Shown: positions 51,834-63,876 of the stretch, one piece after another | Numbering within the stretch: the stretch's first letter is position 1 | How the letters are laid out: every line of letters starts with the position of its first letter | DNA from: Triparma columacea | Taxonomy: Eukaryota; Sar; Bolidophyceae; Parmales; Triparmaceae | Assembly (NCBI GenBank): GCA_030267965.1 | Contig: BRYA01000318.1 | Coordinates: 1 to 64,000 of the forward strand | Length of the DNA: 64,000 nt | Direction of reading: 5' to 3' | Position numbers and translations under genes: made by a program | Notes under the pieces: generated by a model | The model's database searches: none | What the model was told of the DNA's origin: nothing | What the model saw: only the letters and a program-made list of their open reading frames with translations

Positions 51834-54800
51834 CTATTCTGCCTCGAGAAGAGTGCGGAGGGTGCTCAGTACTCTACTGAATTTCTCCTTGTCCCCCTCC
51901 CCCATGAGTCTTTCGAAGAGGACCTCTTCACAGAGGCTGCGCAGCTCGTTACATAAAATAGCCGCGTTCTCGCCACCTGAACCAATTTTAAACTTGACAA
52001 AGTCATTCAGAACGAGAGCGTTCCCCTCGACCTTAGTGTCGCCCGGAGATCCAGCAAAGAGGAGGAGCGCAAACCTCGAGACGAAGGAGACGTTGGTAAG
52101 GAATGTTTCGCCCTGGCCCTTCTGGGTGACCGAACGGTGTTTGGAGTGGTAAACGACGTATGCGTCCTTGCCTATATGAGATGCCTCTCGGATTCGCTTG
52201 CATTGAAAAGAGCTAAAATAGGGTCTTGCCTTCTCCTTGGTGCGAGTGAGGAGTCTACAATGAGCGAAGCGAGAACACGAAGCGAGCCGGGCGGAAAGGG
52301 CTGCCTTAGTACGTAGAACTTTCAAGTTAAGTGATTCCTGTCCATTCTCACCTTCCCCCACCTCTTTTACATGTTTGCTTTGGACGCTCCAGGATGCCTA
52401 TGTTGGGGTACAGACCAGACGCGAGCACACATTGTAGGAAGATTGGGTCGGCGCTGTTCTCGTTGTGGGAGGAAGTACAAAAATTCGCGTCGATTAAGAT
52501 ATCCCTAAATTGGCCTCGCAGTCCGTCAATCTCGGCGAGGGCGATAGGATCCATTGCGTGGTCCCGGCACCAGTTCACGCGTTCTCGGTGTGATCTGAAG
52601 GACCGCGACTCGTAGTGATTGAAAATTGCTATTTGGGCTGCTATGTCACACTTGCAGTGGAAAGATGGGGAGCTCCTCCCGCCATAACCACCATCTATGA
52701 TTTCTTGAATTATTTGCTGTGCCTTCTCCTTGCTTCCCCCAGCGTAACCTGTGTAAACATTTTTGCTCGCGGATAAGATTGCCGCCGCCGTAAGAGAGAT
52801 ATCTATACAGCCGAGAAGGCAGCCAGTAAGGAGGATCTTGCCCACTTGACAGTCCATGGGAAGGTGAGACAGATGAAACCCTAGGGGAGACAGACGGAAA
52901 ATGCCTTTCCCAACGTTTGTGAGGGCGCCGATTTCCATGAGATGGCCGGCAGCGTGAACAATAAGTTGCCGAGGGGGCGGCTCTATCAGATTCTCGAACC
53001 AAGGTAGGACTTCCGTGGGGGAGGATGACATTGTTTCTTCGAGGAGGAGGATTTGAAGGATGGTATCTTCGAGAGGGGTTCGGAATATTTCGGGGACAGT
53101 GTGGGCGGGGATGAGCGAGAGGATGGATTCTGGATACAATCGGTAGCATTCTCCAGGTGCAGTCCTACCAGCGCGCCCGCTTCGTTGGGATTGGGAAGCC
53201 TGGGAGGCCCAGACGGTCGTAAGCTCTCGCATGCTTGATGAGGGCTTGTAACGGGACTCCTTGACAATGCCAGTGTCGACAACGTACTTGACGTCCGGAA
53301 TCGTGAGGGAGGTCTCGGCAACGTTGGTCGATACGACTACCTTGACCGTAGACTTTTCTTTCGGAACCTTGAAGACCTGCGCTTGCTGGTGCTGGGGGAG
53401 GCTGGAGTAGAGGGGAAGAAAGAGAGTGGAGCGGGGGATGTTGCGGTTTTGCTGGAGTGTGGAGATGAGAGAATGTATCTCGTTCTTTCCCGGTAGGAAG
53501 ACGAGGATGGCACCGTCGGCTTGTTTTGTGAGGTGCGCGATTAAGTGTGATATTAAAGACTCGTCGACTTTGTGTTGGACAACAGGGGAGAGTGATGATT
53601 CGGAGGCGGAAGAAGGGGGGGAGGGGGGGATGAAGTTTGTCTTGGACTTCGTGAGCTTTTCTATTTCAGGCAACCAGTGGATGGAGACGGGAAAGGTCCG
53701 CCCTGGTATGTCGAGCGAGGAGGTGGAGTAGAGGGGGGAGGAGAAGTAGGAAGTGAACAGGTCAGAGTGTAGGGTGGCACTCATGATGACGATGCGGATT
53801 GCGCGATTAGTGAGCAGGACTTTTTTTAGGAGAGCGAGGGTGATATCGGAGTTGAGGTCGCGCTCGTGGACTGTAGTGGTGGGGGGTGGAGGGGGTTGGA
53901 GGTTGGATTATAGCTATCTTGTTCATCATGGAGCTCATGCATTATTCTTACCTTCATCAATTACTATGTGTGTGACGTGGGAGAGAGATGTAGCAGGGTC
54001 AGTGTTGGTGAGCATGCGGAGGAGGATCCCGATCGTCATGTAGGTTATCTGAGTGGAGGGAGAAGTCCTGCGATTAAGGCGGACGTTGAACCCAACGACC
54101 GAGTTGGGCCTCCCAGGAGGAGGCGAGGTGAGCTCATGAGCGACACGCTCCGCTAGGGAAATTGCGGCTACACGACGAGGCTGGGTCACGAATATACTCG
54201 CCTTTTGTGGGTGGTGGGAGAGGAGAAACTGAGGGATCTGGGTCGACTTTCCGCAGCCCGTGGAACCACTGATAATCAGCACCTGGTCAGTCTCGAGGAT
54301 TTCTAGAATTTTGCCTTTTAAGGAGGTCGCCGGGAGGGTATTTTGGGGGGGTCTAGGGGGGGCAGGGTTGGGGGGGGCAGGGTTGGGGGGTTGCATAGGG
54401 GGGTGGGAGGATATTGAGGCGTACTTAGATTTTGTCAGGGCGAGGAGGTCCCGTGGGGGTGGAATGGGCTCCAAGGAGGGGAAAGGGGCGGAGGGGGGTT
54501 GGGGAGGGGGGGGGATGGGATCCGATGAGATGTAGACAGTTTCCTCGTTTTTAACGGAGGCGAGGGGGATAGGAGAAGGGAGGGGACACATTACAGAAGA
54601 CTCGCCACAGAGAATAAAGCAGCAAACAGGCTTCTTCATCTTCAACTTCTGCTTGCACTTGATGAGGAACTGTGGGGTAGGGGTAAGGGGAGGAAGCGGG
54701 GAGTGTTCTTGGGTGGCGTGCGCCTTCTCACCTCCTTCACGTTGATGTCTGTAGGAAACACAACAGCCTTCTTTGCTGTACCTTGAGGCTTGAATGTGTT

Positions 54801-55130
54801 GGCATCCTTAATGGTCGCAGAACATATGGTCAGGCGAACCTTTTCAAGGCCCGTTGGGGGGGCGGCGGAGGTTGCGGCGGAGGTTGCGGTTCTTGTATTT
54901 GCTGTTGTTGGTGGTGAAGGAAGGGTGGGATTAACAGCAGATTGATAATGCTTCGCCACTAGGCTCTTGAGGTAATATCGCCGTCTGGAATCCGCCTGAT
55001 GAGATGTTTCAGTGACGCAAGATGTATCGCTGATCGAAAGTAGATCGATGATGTGGTTCAAAGAGTCTTCTGAAAGTGAGGCTCTTCCGCCCCCCATCAC
55101 ATTTGAGGTGGTATCGCTCTTCGAAGCCAT
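51834..55130 (-). CDS. DEAH/RHA-family RNA helicase (DEVH variant)
   Basis: Four exons: 55130-54732, 54669-53952, 53870-52352 and 52254-51834 (phases 0, 1, 2); 1018 aa. All helicase motifs are present: ISGSTGCGKST (I), TQPRRVAAISLAER (Ia), IDEVHERDLNSD (II, formed across an intron), MSATLHSD (III), STNVAETSLTIPDVKYVVD (V), QRSGRAGRTAPGECYRLY (VI). The HA2 and OB-fold regions follow (LASGLYPNIGILERP; YVVYHSKHRSV). A Pro-rich linker precedes motif I. The family unwinds RNA in splicing, ribosome assembly or sensing; it is closest in layout to DHX29/DHX36/DHX57-type proteins. Intron 3 ends in a CTTCGCTCATTGTAG motif. Confidence 0.9.
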
Positions 55131-55692
55131 TTATTTTCTTAAGGTGTACAAACTTTACGCGTATCAATAGCTGAAAGATGGCCAAAATACTGCGTAAATG
55201 ACGTTAACACACGTAAATGGCCAAAAATTAAAAAATTGGAAATTATGAATGATCATAGTCTTTAAATATTTTGTCGTATCATCATGATTAATATTAATCA
55301 CGTTGACATTTCAATTTATATATTTGGTGACTAAGAATTCTATTTTAAATCAAGATAAAATTTTTGAGAAACGCTTTGTATCAACAAAAAATCTTTGATT
55401 AGTCTTTAACATGATCGATAATACTTTTACTTGAATGTCCGATAAAAAATCAAACGATATCTTCATTTTTATCATTTTCTAAAATACTCAATTCCATATT
55501 TAGATATCATCTAATCAATAAAGAGAACATATATGTTTATAAAGTAAGTCAGATACATTTAAAGTTCTCTGACATTAAATAAAATTTTGTGCAAAACTGC
55601 ATTTTTTTCCTTTTGAAAGCTACGAGTCGTAGTGAAATCGTGGGCGCGGCTAAATGAAGTTTATAATATTTTATGTAACAACAACAAGCCCC
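55131..55692. other. AT-rich intergenic stretch
   Basis: About 560 bp of strongly A/T-rich sequence (long A and T runs, e.g. 55255-55600), unlike the GC-balanced surroundings. It lies upstream of the DEAH helicase start and downstream of the giant IQ gene. It has no ORF, no RNA gene that I can see and no obvious tandem repeat. It presumably contains the helicase promoter. Confidence 0.7.
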
Positions 55693-58600
55693 CTACCCAT
55701 ACTCCACGGATATGTTGCTCCCCAAAGCGCCATCTCCCAAATACATATTTGGCCTCTTTTCATTTGCAGCCCCTACGACCGCATAGCAGTCCTCCCCGTG
55801 ACGATTCTCAATCCCATCGTCGCACCCAAAATCGTCGATCATACTATATCCGAGGTCACTATGCCCGCCCCGAAACGCATAGAACGTGGCCGATTCGTTT
55901 CTCCAGTCCACCCTGTCCTTGTCACAACCTCCTTCCAAAAGTTTCCTCACCGCGCCCTCCTCGCCGGCCCCTGCTAACACCATTAACAGTGTCTCTCCAT
56001 GGGGGCTCTCGACATTTACATCCCAAACCCACTCCCTCCCCAGAGTGTCCACAGCTACAGGCGGCTCACTGTCTCCAAAGGTAGGCTCCCACCCAATCCA
56101 TCCTCTACCCAACAGCAGGTGTGGCGCATGTTTCGCCCATGACAGAAACACAGGGATTTCCTTCCTCCGCATTCGGACCATCACCCCCCTCCACCTTTTC
56201 TGAATTTCGCAGGCCATTGCAAACTCGTTCCAATACTTCACGTACTCTTTCATGTCGCGCCTCGCATACCACCCCCTTGCGACCTTCTGTATCAAGATCG
56301 CATTTACCTTCTCCCACTCCCACCACTCTCGCCATTGCTTCCACCATTTCACTGCCGTCCTACCCCGCCAAAGCGACTGCACCAACACAACCTTTGCAAC
56401 ATACATTTCCCGCATGAACCTCAAGTCCTTAACCCTCTCCCTGCTCCTCCAGCACCTAACCGCCATTTGAACACACAGTACCGCGTCTCTCTCCTCCCTC
56501 TTCTCCCTAACTTTCCACCTCGACAGGCATTGGCGGGCCACACACTGGATCCTCACCATCTTCTGCCACATGACATTTTCCTTCATCATGCGTCTGTTCT
56601 TCAGCTCAGCCTTCCCGAACAATACCCTGGCTTGGCACTGAATAAATATGGCTGCGTTGTGCAGCTCGACCAGTTTGACGAATTTCCCTCTTGAGTCATA
56701 TTTACGCCATACCTTTTGTATTGTCGTTGCCATCAATCTCTCCATCCTCCTCATCTCTGCCATCTCTCTGGCCCTCCATCGAGCGAGGCATGACCTTATC
56801 CGAGTCTGAATTTTTATTGCCTGCCTCCTCTGCATATGCTCCCTCTCGAGCACCGCCGCCTCACGCAATCTATTCCTCTCCGCTGCACGCACCTTGCGTT
56901 CTTCTACAGCCTTGCATCTTCTCCACATGCACTGCATTACGACCGCGCCCATTCTTTCCCCAGCGAGCGCCTTCCGCAGTTTCTTTGCCTGCCGCCCCCG
57001 CACAAGGTTCTGCAGCCTAATAGCAGAAGCCCATTCCTCTTCTTCCATCTCCTTCCTTGCCTGCTCCTCCTCAGCAGCGGCAGCTCTTGCCTTCCCCACC
57101 CGTCGCTTGGACCGCTGAATCCTGCACCTGCACTGAATCGCGATCGCAGCGAACCGTTCCATTTTCTTGTTCTTGAGCAAAGTCTTCGCATTGGAAATAC
57201 GAATTCGCCGTCCAATCGTGCACGCCGCTTGTTCCATCCTCTCGGCCTTCCTTCGCCTCTCCTCAGCCTCCTTCTCGTCCTGGCTCCTCCTTGCTCTCAA
57301 CTTGGCAACAATACCCTTTGCAATCACTACCCTTGCCAACTTTTGTATCAGGACGCTGTGACGACCGAAGCAGGTTAGCTACAAAGCGGATTGTACTTGG
57401 TGTGTTGTATTCGGCATTTATTCGATGGCTGTACTCGGTGGTTGTACTACTCTAAGCTTCTCCGCTACCACACACTCACCTGCTCTCCAACTTCTTGATC
57501 TGCAAATGCATCGCAAGAATGTTATCTCGAATCTTCCTCAGCCCGGCTACGTAATCCATAGCCTGAGTTTGCCTCGCCCTGCATTGAATGACCACACACG
57601 CCCGATTTATCTCCCTCCGCTCCTCAACTTCCCTCCATGCAAGCGTCACCCTCATCTGCGACTGCAACAAGACCGCCATCTTCCTCTCTAAATTATTCTG
57701 CAAGTCTGCCTTGTACTGTCTCCTCGCCTTAGCTTTTCCTTTAGCACGACGGATCCTTACTCTCCCCTGCAGAAGCGTAGCCGCATCCCTCTCCTTCCTC
57801 TTACCCTGGACAACATTCTGTGCAAGGGACGCTCGCACGTGTGCCTGCACACATACGGCAGCTTTCCTCTCCATCCTCTTATCATTCACCTCCTGCCTTG
57901 CAAGAGACTTTCGTATATGCGTCTGAACCAACACTGCGATGGATACATGAGTGAGATTGATAACTCCTAATGTGTAAATAAGCCCCCGTCCTCCCCGCCT
58001 TCTCCACCCTCAACTCACCTGCAGAATCTCTCTCCTTCCGCATCCCCTCCACCACCCTCTTCGAAGATCTCTGCCGAGTGACTCTTTGGAGCACTAATGC
58101 GCTGTTGCTGCGACGGTCCCTCACAAAATCCCTCCGTGCACTCACCCTCTTCTTTGCTTTTGTAACCCTAAACCTCGTCTGCAACACGGTTGCAGCATTT
58201 CTCTCCTCTCTCTTCCTCCCCACTATCTTCTTACTTGCTTGCATCCTTACTTTCCCTTGCAGTACCGTGGCTGCATCTCGCTGACACCTGCGCTCAGCGA
58301 CTTCGTTCCTCGCCAGTGACTTTCGCATATGACTCTGAAGGAGTACACACGACTTCCGCTCAATCTTCATTCCTTCAACTTTCCTCTTCGCTCCCCTACC
58401 ACGTGCAATTCGCTGCAGAACAAGGGCAGAATTGTTCTTCAGATCCATCACGTACTCCCGTCTGACATCGACTCGGAGCTGCGCCTTTCGCATACGCGCT
58501 CTACCCTGAATCAAAATAGCTGCCGTTCTCTCAACTCTCATCCTACCAACCTCCCCCTTTGCCCGCCGTTGCCTCCACTTCGTCGATATAACAATTGCTG

Positions 58601-60296
58601 ATTTCTTCTGCTCCCGCTTTTCTCCCACCTGTCGTCTCGCGAGCGTAATCCTCATCTGACGCTGCATCACAAAAGCCGACTTTTCTTCCAAATCCTCCCT
58701 CAGTTGCCTCCTTTTCGCGCCAACCATGCCCCGCGCGGCTTTGCCCCTTACGTGGGCCTGAATCCGGAGGCAGGCATTCCTTTCCTCTCTCATCTCCCCG
58801 AGCAACATTCTCGCCAGTATTCCACGAATTCGCGTCGCAATTCTCCTTGCAGCCCGATACTCCATTTGTGGCCTCTTCAAATTCCCCCTGCATTTCGACC
58901 CTCTCATCAGCGCCTGAATCCTCCTCGCAGCCATCGAAATCATCCTAATCCTCATCATTTTTGGCTTGAAACTATTGTACATGATCCTCTTCCTCATAAC
59001 CGACTGAATTGCCACGGCAGCCTCGTCCTTCTTCACCGCCTTATCAATGATCTTCTGAACGTCACGCGGAATGTGATGGAACAAAGTTATGTCCCCTTCC
59101 TCGTCGTTCCTTGATACAACCACTGCTGAGCAAATGTTCTTTACGCATTCCGCCCTGACATCCACGACAGCCCCAAGAGCAGCCTTTTTCACTATCCCTC
59201 CCCCCCCCCCCTTCGGTTTAAAATCTTTGAAATCTGCCACTGCGCACGTAGCAAACGTGAAGCTCGTCGCTGCATTGTATATGCTGTCATAGAAATGTAT
59301 TGTCGTGGTTCGATCTGAACTATTGCTGTAGGCCGTCACGTCGGCTATGATGTCGCCGATCGGCAGCTGCTGCTTGAAAAAAGGTGCCCCACGGTTGTTA
59401 TTTACGTTCACGGATGATGTATTGTTTTCAGAGAGTTTGAGGAACACCAACTTCTTCTCTCCCCCCACTCCAGTTTGCTGCATGAACCTCGGCCCCCCGC
59501 CCCCTCTCCCTTCTCCGCCTTTCTTCTTGAAGGCAAGCCTCTTTATTAAATTCTCGTAGTAGAACTCCTTCTCCTTTATCGTCTTGTCCTTAACTACGCT
59601 TGCCTTAGCCTTAGCCTTTGTTTGGTAAACCTCCTTCGTCTCCTGGTCGGTGGCCTCGAACACGACGTGTCCGTCCGTCTGCTTGACCACAATGAGATGA
59701 TATATGCCATTCAAGTTCGTTGTCGACTTATGGACGACTGCACCCTTGCCGCCGCTACCCTTCTGGTATTGCTGATGATGTTGTCCATGTTGTCCATGTT
59801 GTCCATGTTGTCCATGTTGTCCATGTTGTCCTCCTCTCGCTCCCTGTTGGGGTCCAGACAGAGCCTTAGGCAATGCTTTCCCTCCTTCTACCGCCTGCGA
59901 GCTCCGGCGCTCCTTCTTCCCGATCTTTCTTTCTCTCTCTCCCCCCTCCTCCTCCCCCCCCCCCGCAACTCTCATTGTGGCGAGCTTTCCTACCTTCTTC
60001 TTCTTTTTCAAGACCCCCCCCCCTCCCCCCCCCGCCCCTACCCCCCCAATACCATCGTCCTCCTTCACGAGTTCTAGGGCAGCCTGCGCACGGGCCTTGG
60101 CAGAGCTCGTCATCATGCTCAGCTCTGCGTGCCTTGAGGACAAATTCTTATCAACCTCTTCAATTGAACCAACTCTCTTGTATATGTTCAGTTGGTCGTC
60201 TGTTTCCCTTCGCTTCTTTTCCCACTCCGCCTTTTCCATACGAGTGTGCGACAGCGCGGCATTGGCTTGGTTCAACCAATCTAGGGCGCTCGCCAT
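55693..60296 (-). CDS. Giant multi-IQ-motif protein with C-terminal ankyrin-like segment
   Basis: Exons 60296-58019, 57933-57480 and 57355-55693 (phases 1, 2); 1464 aa from the ATG at 60296. The N-terminal 350 residues have a coiled coil, Gly/Lys-rich low complexity, a (GQH)6 repeat and an unknown globular region (NLNGIYHLIVVKQTDGHVVF; TTTIHFYDSIYNAATSFTF). From about 440 on the chain is a nearly continuous array of IQ-type helices (ACLRIQAHVRGKAARGM; AAILIQGRARMRKAQ; SALVLQRIARGRGAKRKV; AATLLQGRVRIRRAKG), some 25 or more. The end has an ankyrin-like pair (GETLLMVLAGAGEEGAVRKL). Calmodulin/centrin binding on a long rigid rod is the usual role; a cilium or spindle link is inferred. Confidence 0.83.
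59779..59832. repeat. 9-bp tandem repeat encoding (GQH)n
   Basis: TGTTGTCCA is repeated about six times in near-perfect register, encoding Gly-Gln-His units in the giant IQ protein. Likely length-variable. Confidence 0.85.
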
Positions 60297-60610
60297 ACTG
60301 GAGGGGGGGTGCTTGTTTAAGACCAATAGAAATGTACAGGCCGAAATACGGGGGAGCCGGGGCTAGTATATAGAAGTTACGACGAATAAAATCAAGTTAA
60401 TTGGTTAGTTGCCACACATAATGTTCAAAAATGGGGCAAACTGCTGCAAAATAAAGCAAAAGCAAAAAAGTTACTATAAAAATTAACTGGAAGCATTCCC
60501 AATTTTAGAAGTGCGCCGGCTAAAGCGGAGCTCGCCGGAACCTTTCTTACATCTATCACCCTTATCCCCCTACAATTTCCCCCGCTCTCAACTGTGGCCT
60601 GACACTCCCC
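60297..60610. promoter_or_regulatory. Divergent region between giant IQ gene and receptor kinase
   Basis: About 310 bp, AT-rich in its middle (60400-60500, with poly-A stretches), serving as promoter space for both flanking genes. No other feature recognised. Confidence 0.35.
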
Positions 60611-63587
60611 ATGATTCTCCGAGACATAGGTTCGGAAAGCAGCACAACAGGGGATCTGCGAGGTTTGTTCACGGAAAATAGCACCGCAGACGCAGATGAC
60701 CCTATCGTAGGAGGCATCGTGTATTGCTGGCTCGTCATGATAAGCAACGTGCTCACAATTGCTGGCATAATTTCAATCATATATCGAATGAAAAGAAAGA
60801 AGGTGCTAGCGCAGGCAGGCGAGACCGCGGTAAAGCATAGGTGAGAGTCTCCCAAGAGGTTCAAGTTCGCCCCCCCCCCATCGTCTAACACTCCCTTCTG
60901 ACGGCAGTGTCATCTTGCCCGCTTATGAGATGCTCCTTTGGCTGCTTGCCATCTTATTCTTTCTTGCGGCGCTCGGGAACGGCCTAGTGCTGTGGTCCTA
61001 CGCGGACCCCCTGAATACAACAAAGAGGAACGAGTTTATGCACCTGCAGATCCAGAGCGTGGTCTTCTTGGCGTTTTACAGCCTGGTACCGGTGCTTTTG
61101 ATTCAGGTGAGGAGGAGAATGAATGGGACATCATCTATCATCTTAACGGCACGAAGCATCAACTCTCACCCTCTACATGCCCTACTCCTCCTCGCAGCGA
61201 ACCGTGACCATGAAGGCGTTTCGCAACACATTCCTCATAGTCATGCCTTGGTTAGTTTTCAACTGCGTGATGGCTTCATTGCTCGTCGCAAGCTACAATT
61301 GCGTCTACGAAGTAGACAGAGAAGACATCGACGAAGGTGGCGGCGAAGAGGGGAACAAAGACCTTAACCCTGACGGACTTCCGCTGTGTAAAGACATGCC
61401 ACTGGAGTTTCCCAAGGGAGGGGAGCTCGTTTTTGCACTCAGCGGTCCTCTCCCCGCATTTATTTTCCACCTCCTGTGCATTTTGGGAAAGATAAAGAGT
61501 AGGATCGAGCTCAGGTCGAGGAGCGCTAAGCTGTCAACCTTCTTTGCCTGCATATATTCCGCGGTTGTCCTCGGAGTGAACATGTTGGCCTTCCTCTACA
61601 ACAATGTTGACGAGATTTTCATCCACCTGATGCAGGTGGGATCTATCTCCTTACTCGTCATGAATATGATATTCCCTTTTGCCATCTACAAGAGTCTGAT
61701 AGCGGACACCAAATATTGGAGGGGGTTGGGGAAGTACAATAGGGGAATAGGGCAAAATAGTTGTGTAGGGGATTCTGGAGCTGGGGGGGAGGTCGGCCCT
61801 GTAAGTATCAGCGTTGCCTCCACGAACATGCAGAACATGATGAATAGCCACATTTTGGTTGATTTCTCGCACCTCAAGGTCGGGAAAAGGATCGGGAGGG
61901 GCAGCACCGCAACAGTATACAAGGGAGAGTTCAAGAAGCAAGAGGTGGCCATCAAAGTGTTCATCCCCCCAGAGATCACCGAGGACGACGTCAATAGTTT
62001 CAGTCAGGAGGCGGGTATGGCAGCGGGTCTTATACACAAGAACATTGTAAAGACGATAGGAATTTGTGTCCGACCGCCTTCAATCGCTCTAGTCTGCGAG
62101 TTCTGCGAGCACGGTAGCTTGGGGGAGTTTATAAGGAGCCCTGAAATAGTCGAGCACGCTAATCTTCTGTGGAGATTTCGCTGCGCCATCGATGCTGAAG
62201 CCGCGGTGCAGTACCTACACTCGTGCAACATCCTCCACCGCGATATCAAGGCAGACAACTACTTCCTCGACTCAAAAGGAACAGTGAAACTGGGCGACTT
62301 TGGCGAATCGACACTTTACGAACGCAATGCCAAAAGACGGAGAAGCGTTTCGTCGGGCAGTTCAGGGAAGAAGATGACCATTGTAGGAACAATTAGTAAC
62401 ATGGCCCCTGAGATGATCAACGCCCAGAGGAGATACACAGAAGCCGTCGACATTTACTCCCTTGGAGTCACCCTTTGGGAAATTTGGACATCGGAGACCC
62501 CCTTCAAGAAGTTCAATCAGTTCCAGATTTATCAGATGGTGGGGGAGGATCGGGTTAGGCCCAACTTCCCAGACGACATGAACGAAGTCTACAAGCAGTG
62601 TGTGAACGCTGCTTGGGGTCAGACGGCCACAGAGCGCCCCCGTGCAAAAACCCTTCTCAAGGCTCTCTGCATGGAGCACGACAGGATCAATGGCGTGCTC
62701 AACAAAGTTGTTAAAAAGATGAAGCCCAAAGTCAGGAGTGGCAGAGACAGTTCTGAAATTGGGAAAAGCACCGAAGAGGAGAGAAGCGACAGCTTTGAAA
62801 TGGCGGAGGAGGACGAGCTACCGAAGCCCCTTCCGCTGGCATTCAAGATGAAGAGCGAGAGCGATAACAGCACACTTACAAGTTCTATCACCAGCCCTCC
62901 GACTGAGATGGTCGCAGGGCGGAGTAACACCTTGACTGCCAGGTTCAAGTTGCAGAATATAGGCAACAGCACAAAGGTCGGCAAGAGCGTTAAAATGTAT
63001 AGAAAAGATGGAACTGGAAGCATCGACAGCATAGCATCAGACTTGACCGAGGAAGACGATTTGGACGTGGCAATCATGATAAAAGCCAAGTCAGAGAATC
63101 TGACAGTAAGCTTGAGAGAGTATGAGGAGACCAATTTGAGAAAGAGGGGTGCAACTTCGGTGGATAATCCCGTTCAGTCAAGTGACTTGAGGAAAAGGTG
63201 AGTTCATGAGGGGTTTGTTCCACGCCTGGTAATTTCTCTTCTCACCTTTCTCCCCCACCCCCCCACAGGTTTAGCGACCACAAAAGGTCTAGCGTCTTAT
63301 ACTTAACGAGAATAGTATCGAGCGTAGGCGAAAAAATGGGGAAGCCGCCAGCTACGCGAAAGCGTGACGACGACAATTTTGACTTGGATCACGTGTCGGA
63401 AGAGTCATTGGCGTCAGCTTCAACGGCCTCAACATCTAGAATGGAGAAGGGAGTCAATTTCGACGACGATCTTAGTGACCACGAAACACAGAGGCCAATA
63501 TCAGCGCCGTCCAACGTTGAAAATATCGAGGTCGAGCTCACAGGAGTCGCAGGAGGCATGGCGAGAAGAGGGAGCAACCTTGTATGA
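60611..63587 (+). CDS. Multi-pass membrane receptor fused to a TKL-type protein kinase
   Basis: Exons 60611-60840, 60908-61106, 61198-63197 and 63269-63587 (phases 2, 0, 2); 915 aa. Residues about 35-350 have about seven hydrophobic segments (IVGGIVYCWLVMISNVLTIAG; MLLWLLAILFFLAALGNGLV; VVFLAFYSLVPVLLI; TFLIVMPWLVFNCVMASLLV; LPAFIFHLLCILG; FFACIYSAVVLGVNMLAFL; VGSISLLVMNMIFPFAIY), a serpentine-like topology. The kinase (about 370-640) has GRGSTATVYKG, the VAIK lysine, HRDIKADNYFLD, DFGES and MAPEMI, a Tyr-kinase-like (TKL) Ser/Thr kinase. DFGES rather than DFGLS/A is notable but the DFG triad is intact. The C-terminus is Ser/acidic-rich, probably regulated by phosphorylation. Confidence 0.85.
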
Positions 63588-63876
63588 TCTCGACAAAAAA
63601 GGAATAAAGCCATATTATTTTATACATTGTGATATATTTGTGTTTTAAACTTCTTCAATTGTGCCGGGGGTTTCCACTTTCATCTCCTTTGATGCTGGAG
63701 ACAATGCTTTCCATATTGATTTGCGTCCCTAACATAAAATGTTGGTCCGACTCTTCTGGTTCTGGTGGACGACCGATTCACAAACAGGAAACTGAACTGG
63801 GTTTCAATCTCCAACTGTCACCTCAAGCAGTCCCCCTCCCTCGCCCCGACTACCACTCTTTCACCTAACCAGTAAC
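63588..63876. other. Intergenic region before right-edge gene
   Basis: About 290 bp; begins with an AATAAAG stretch (63601) suitable as polyadenylation signal for the receptor kinase. No gene supported. Confidence 0.4.
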
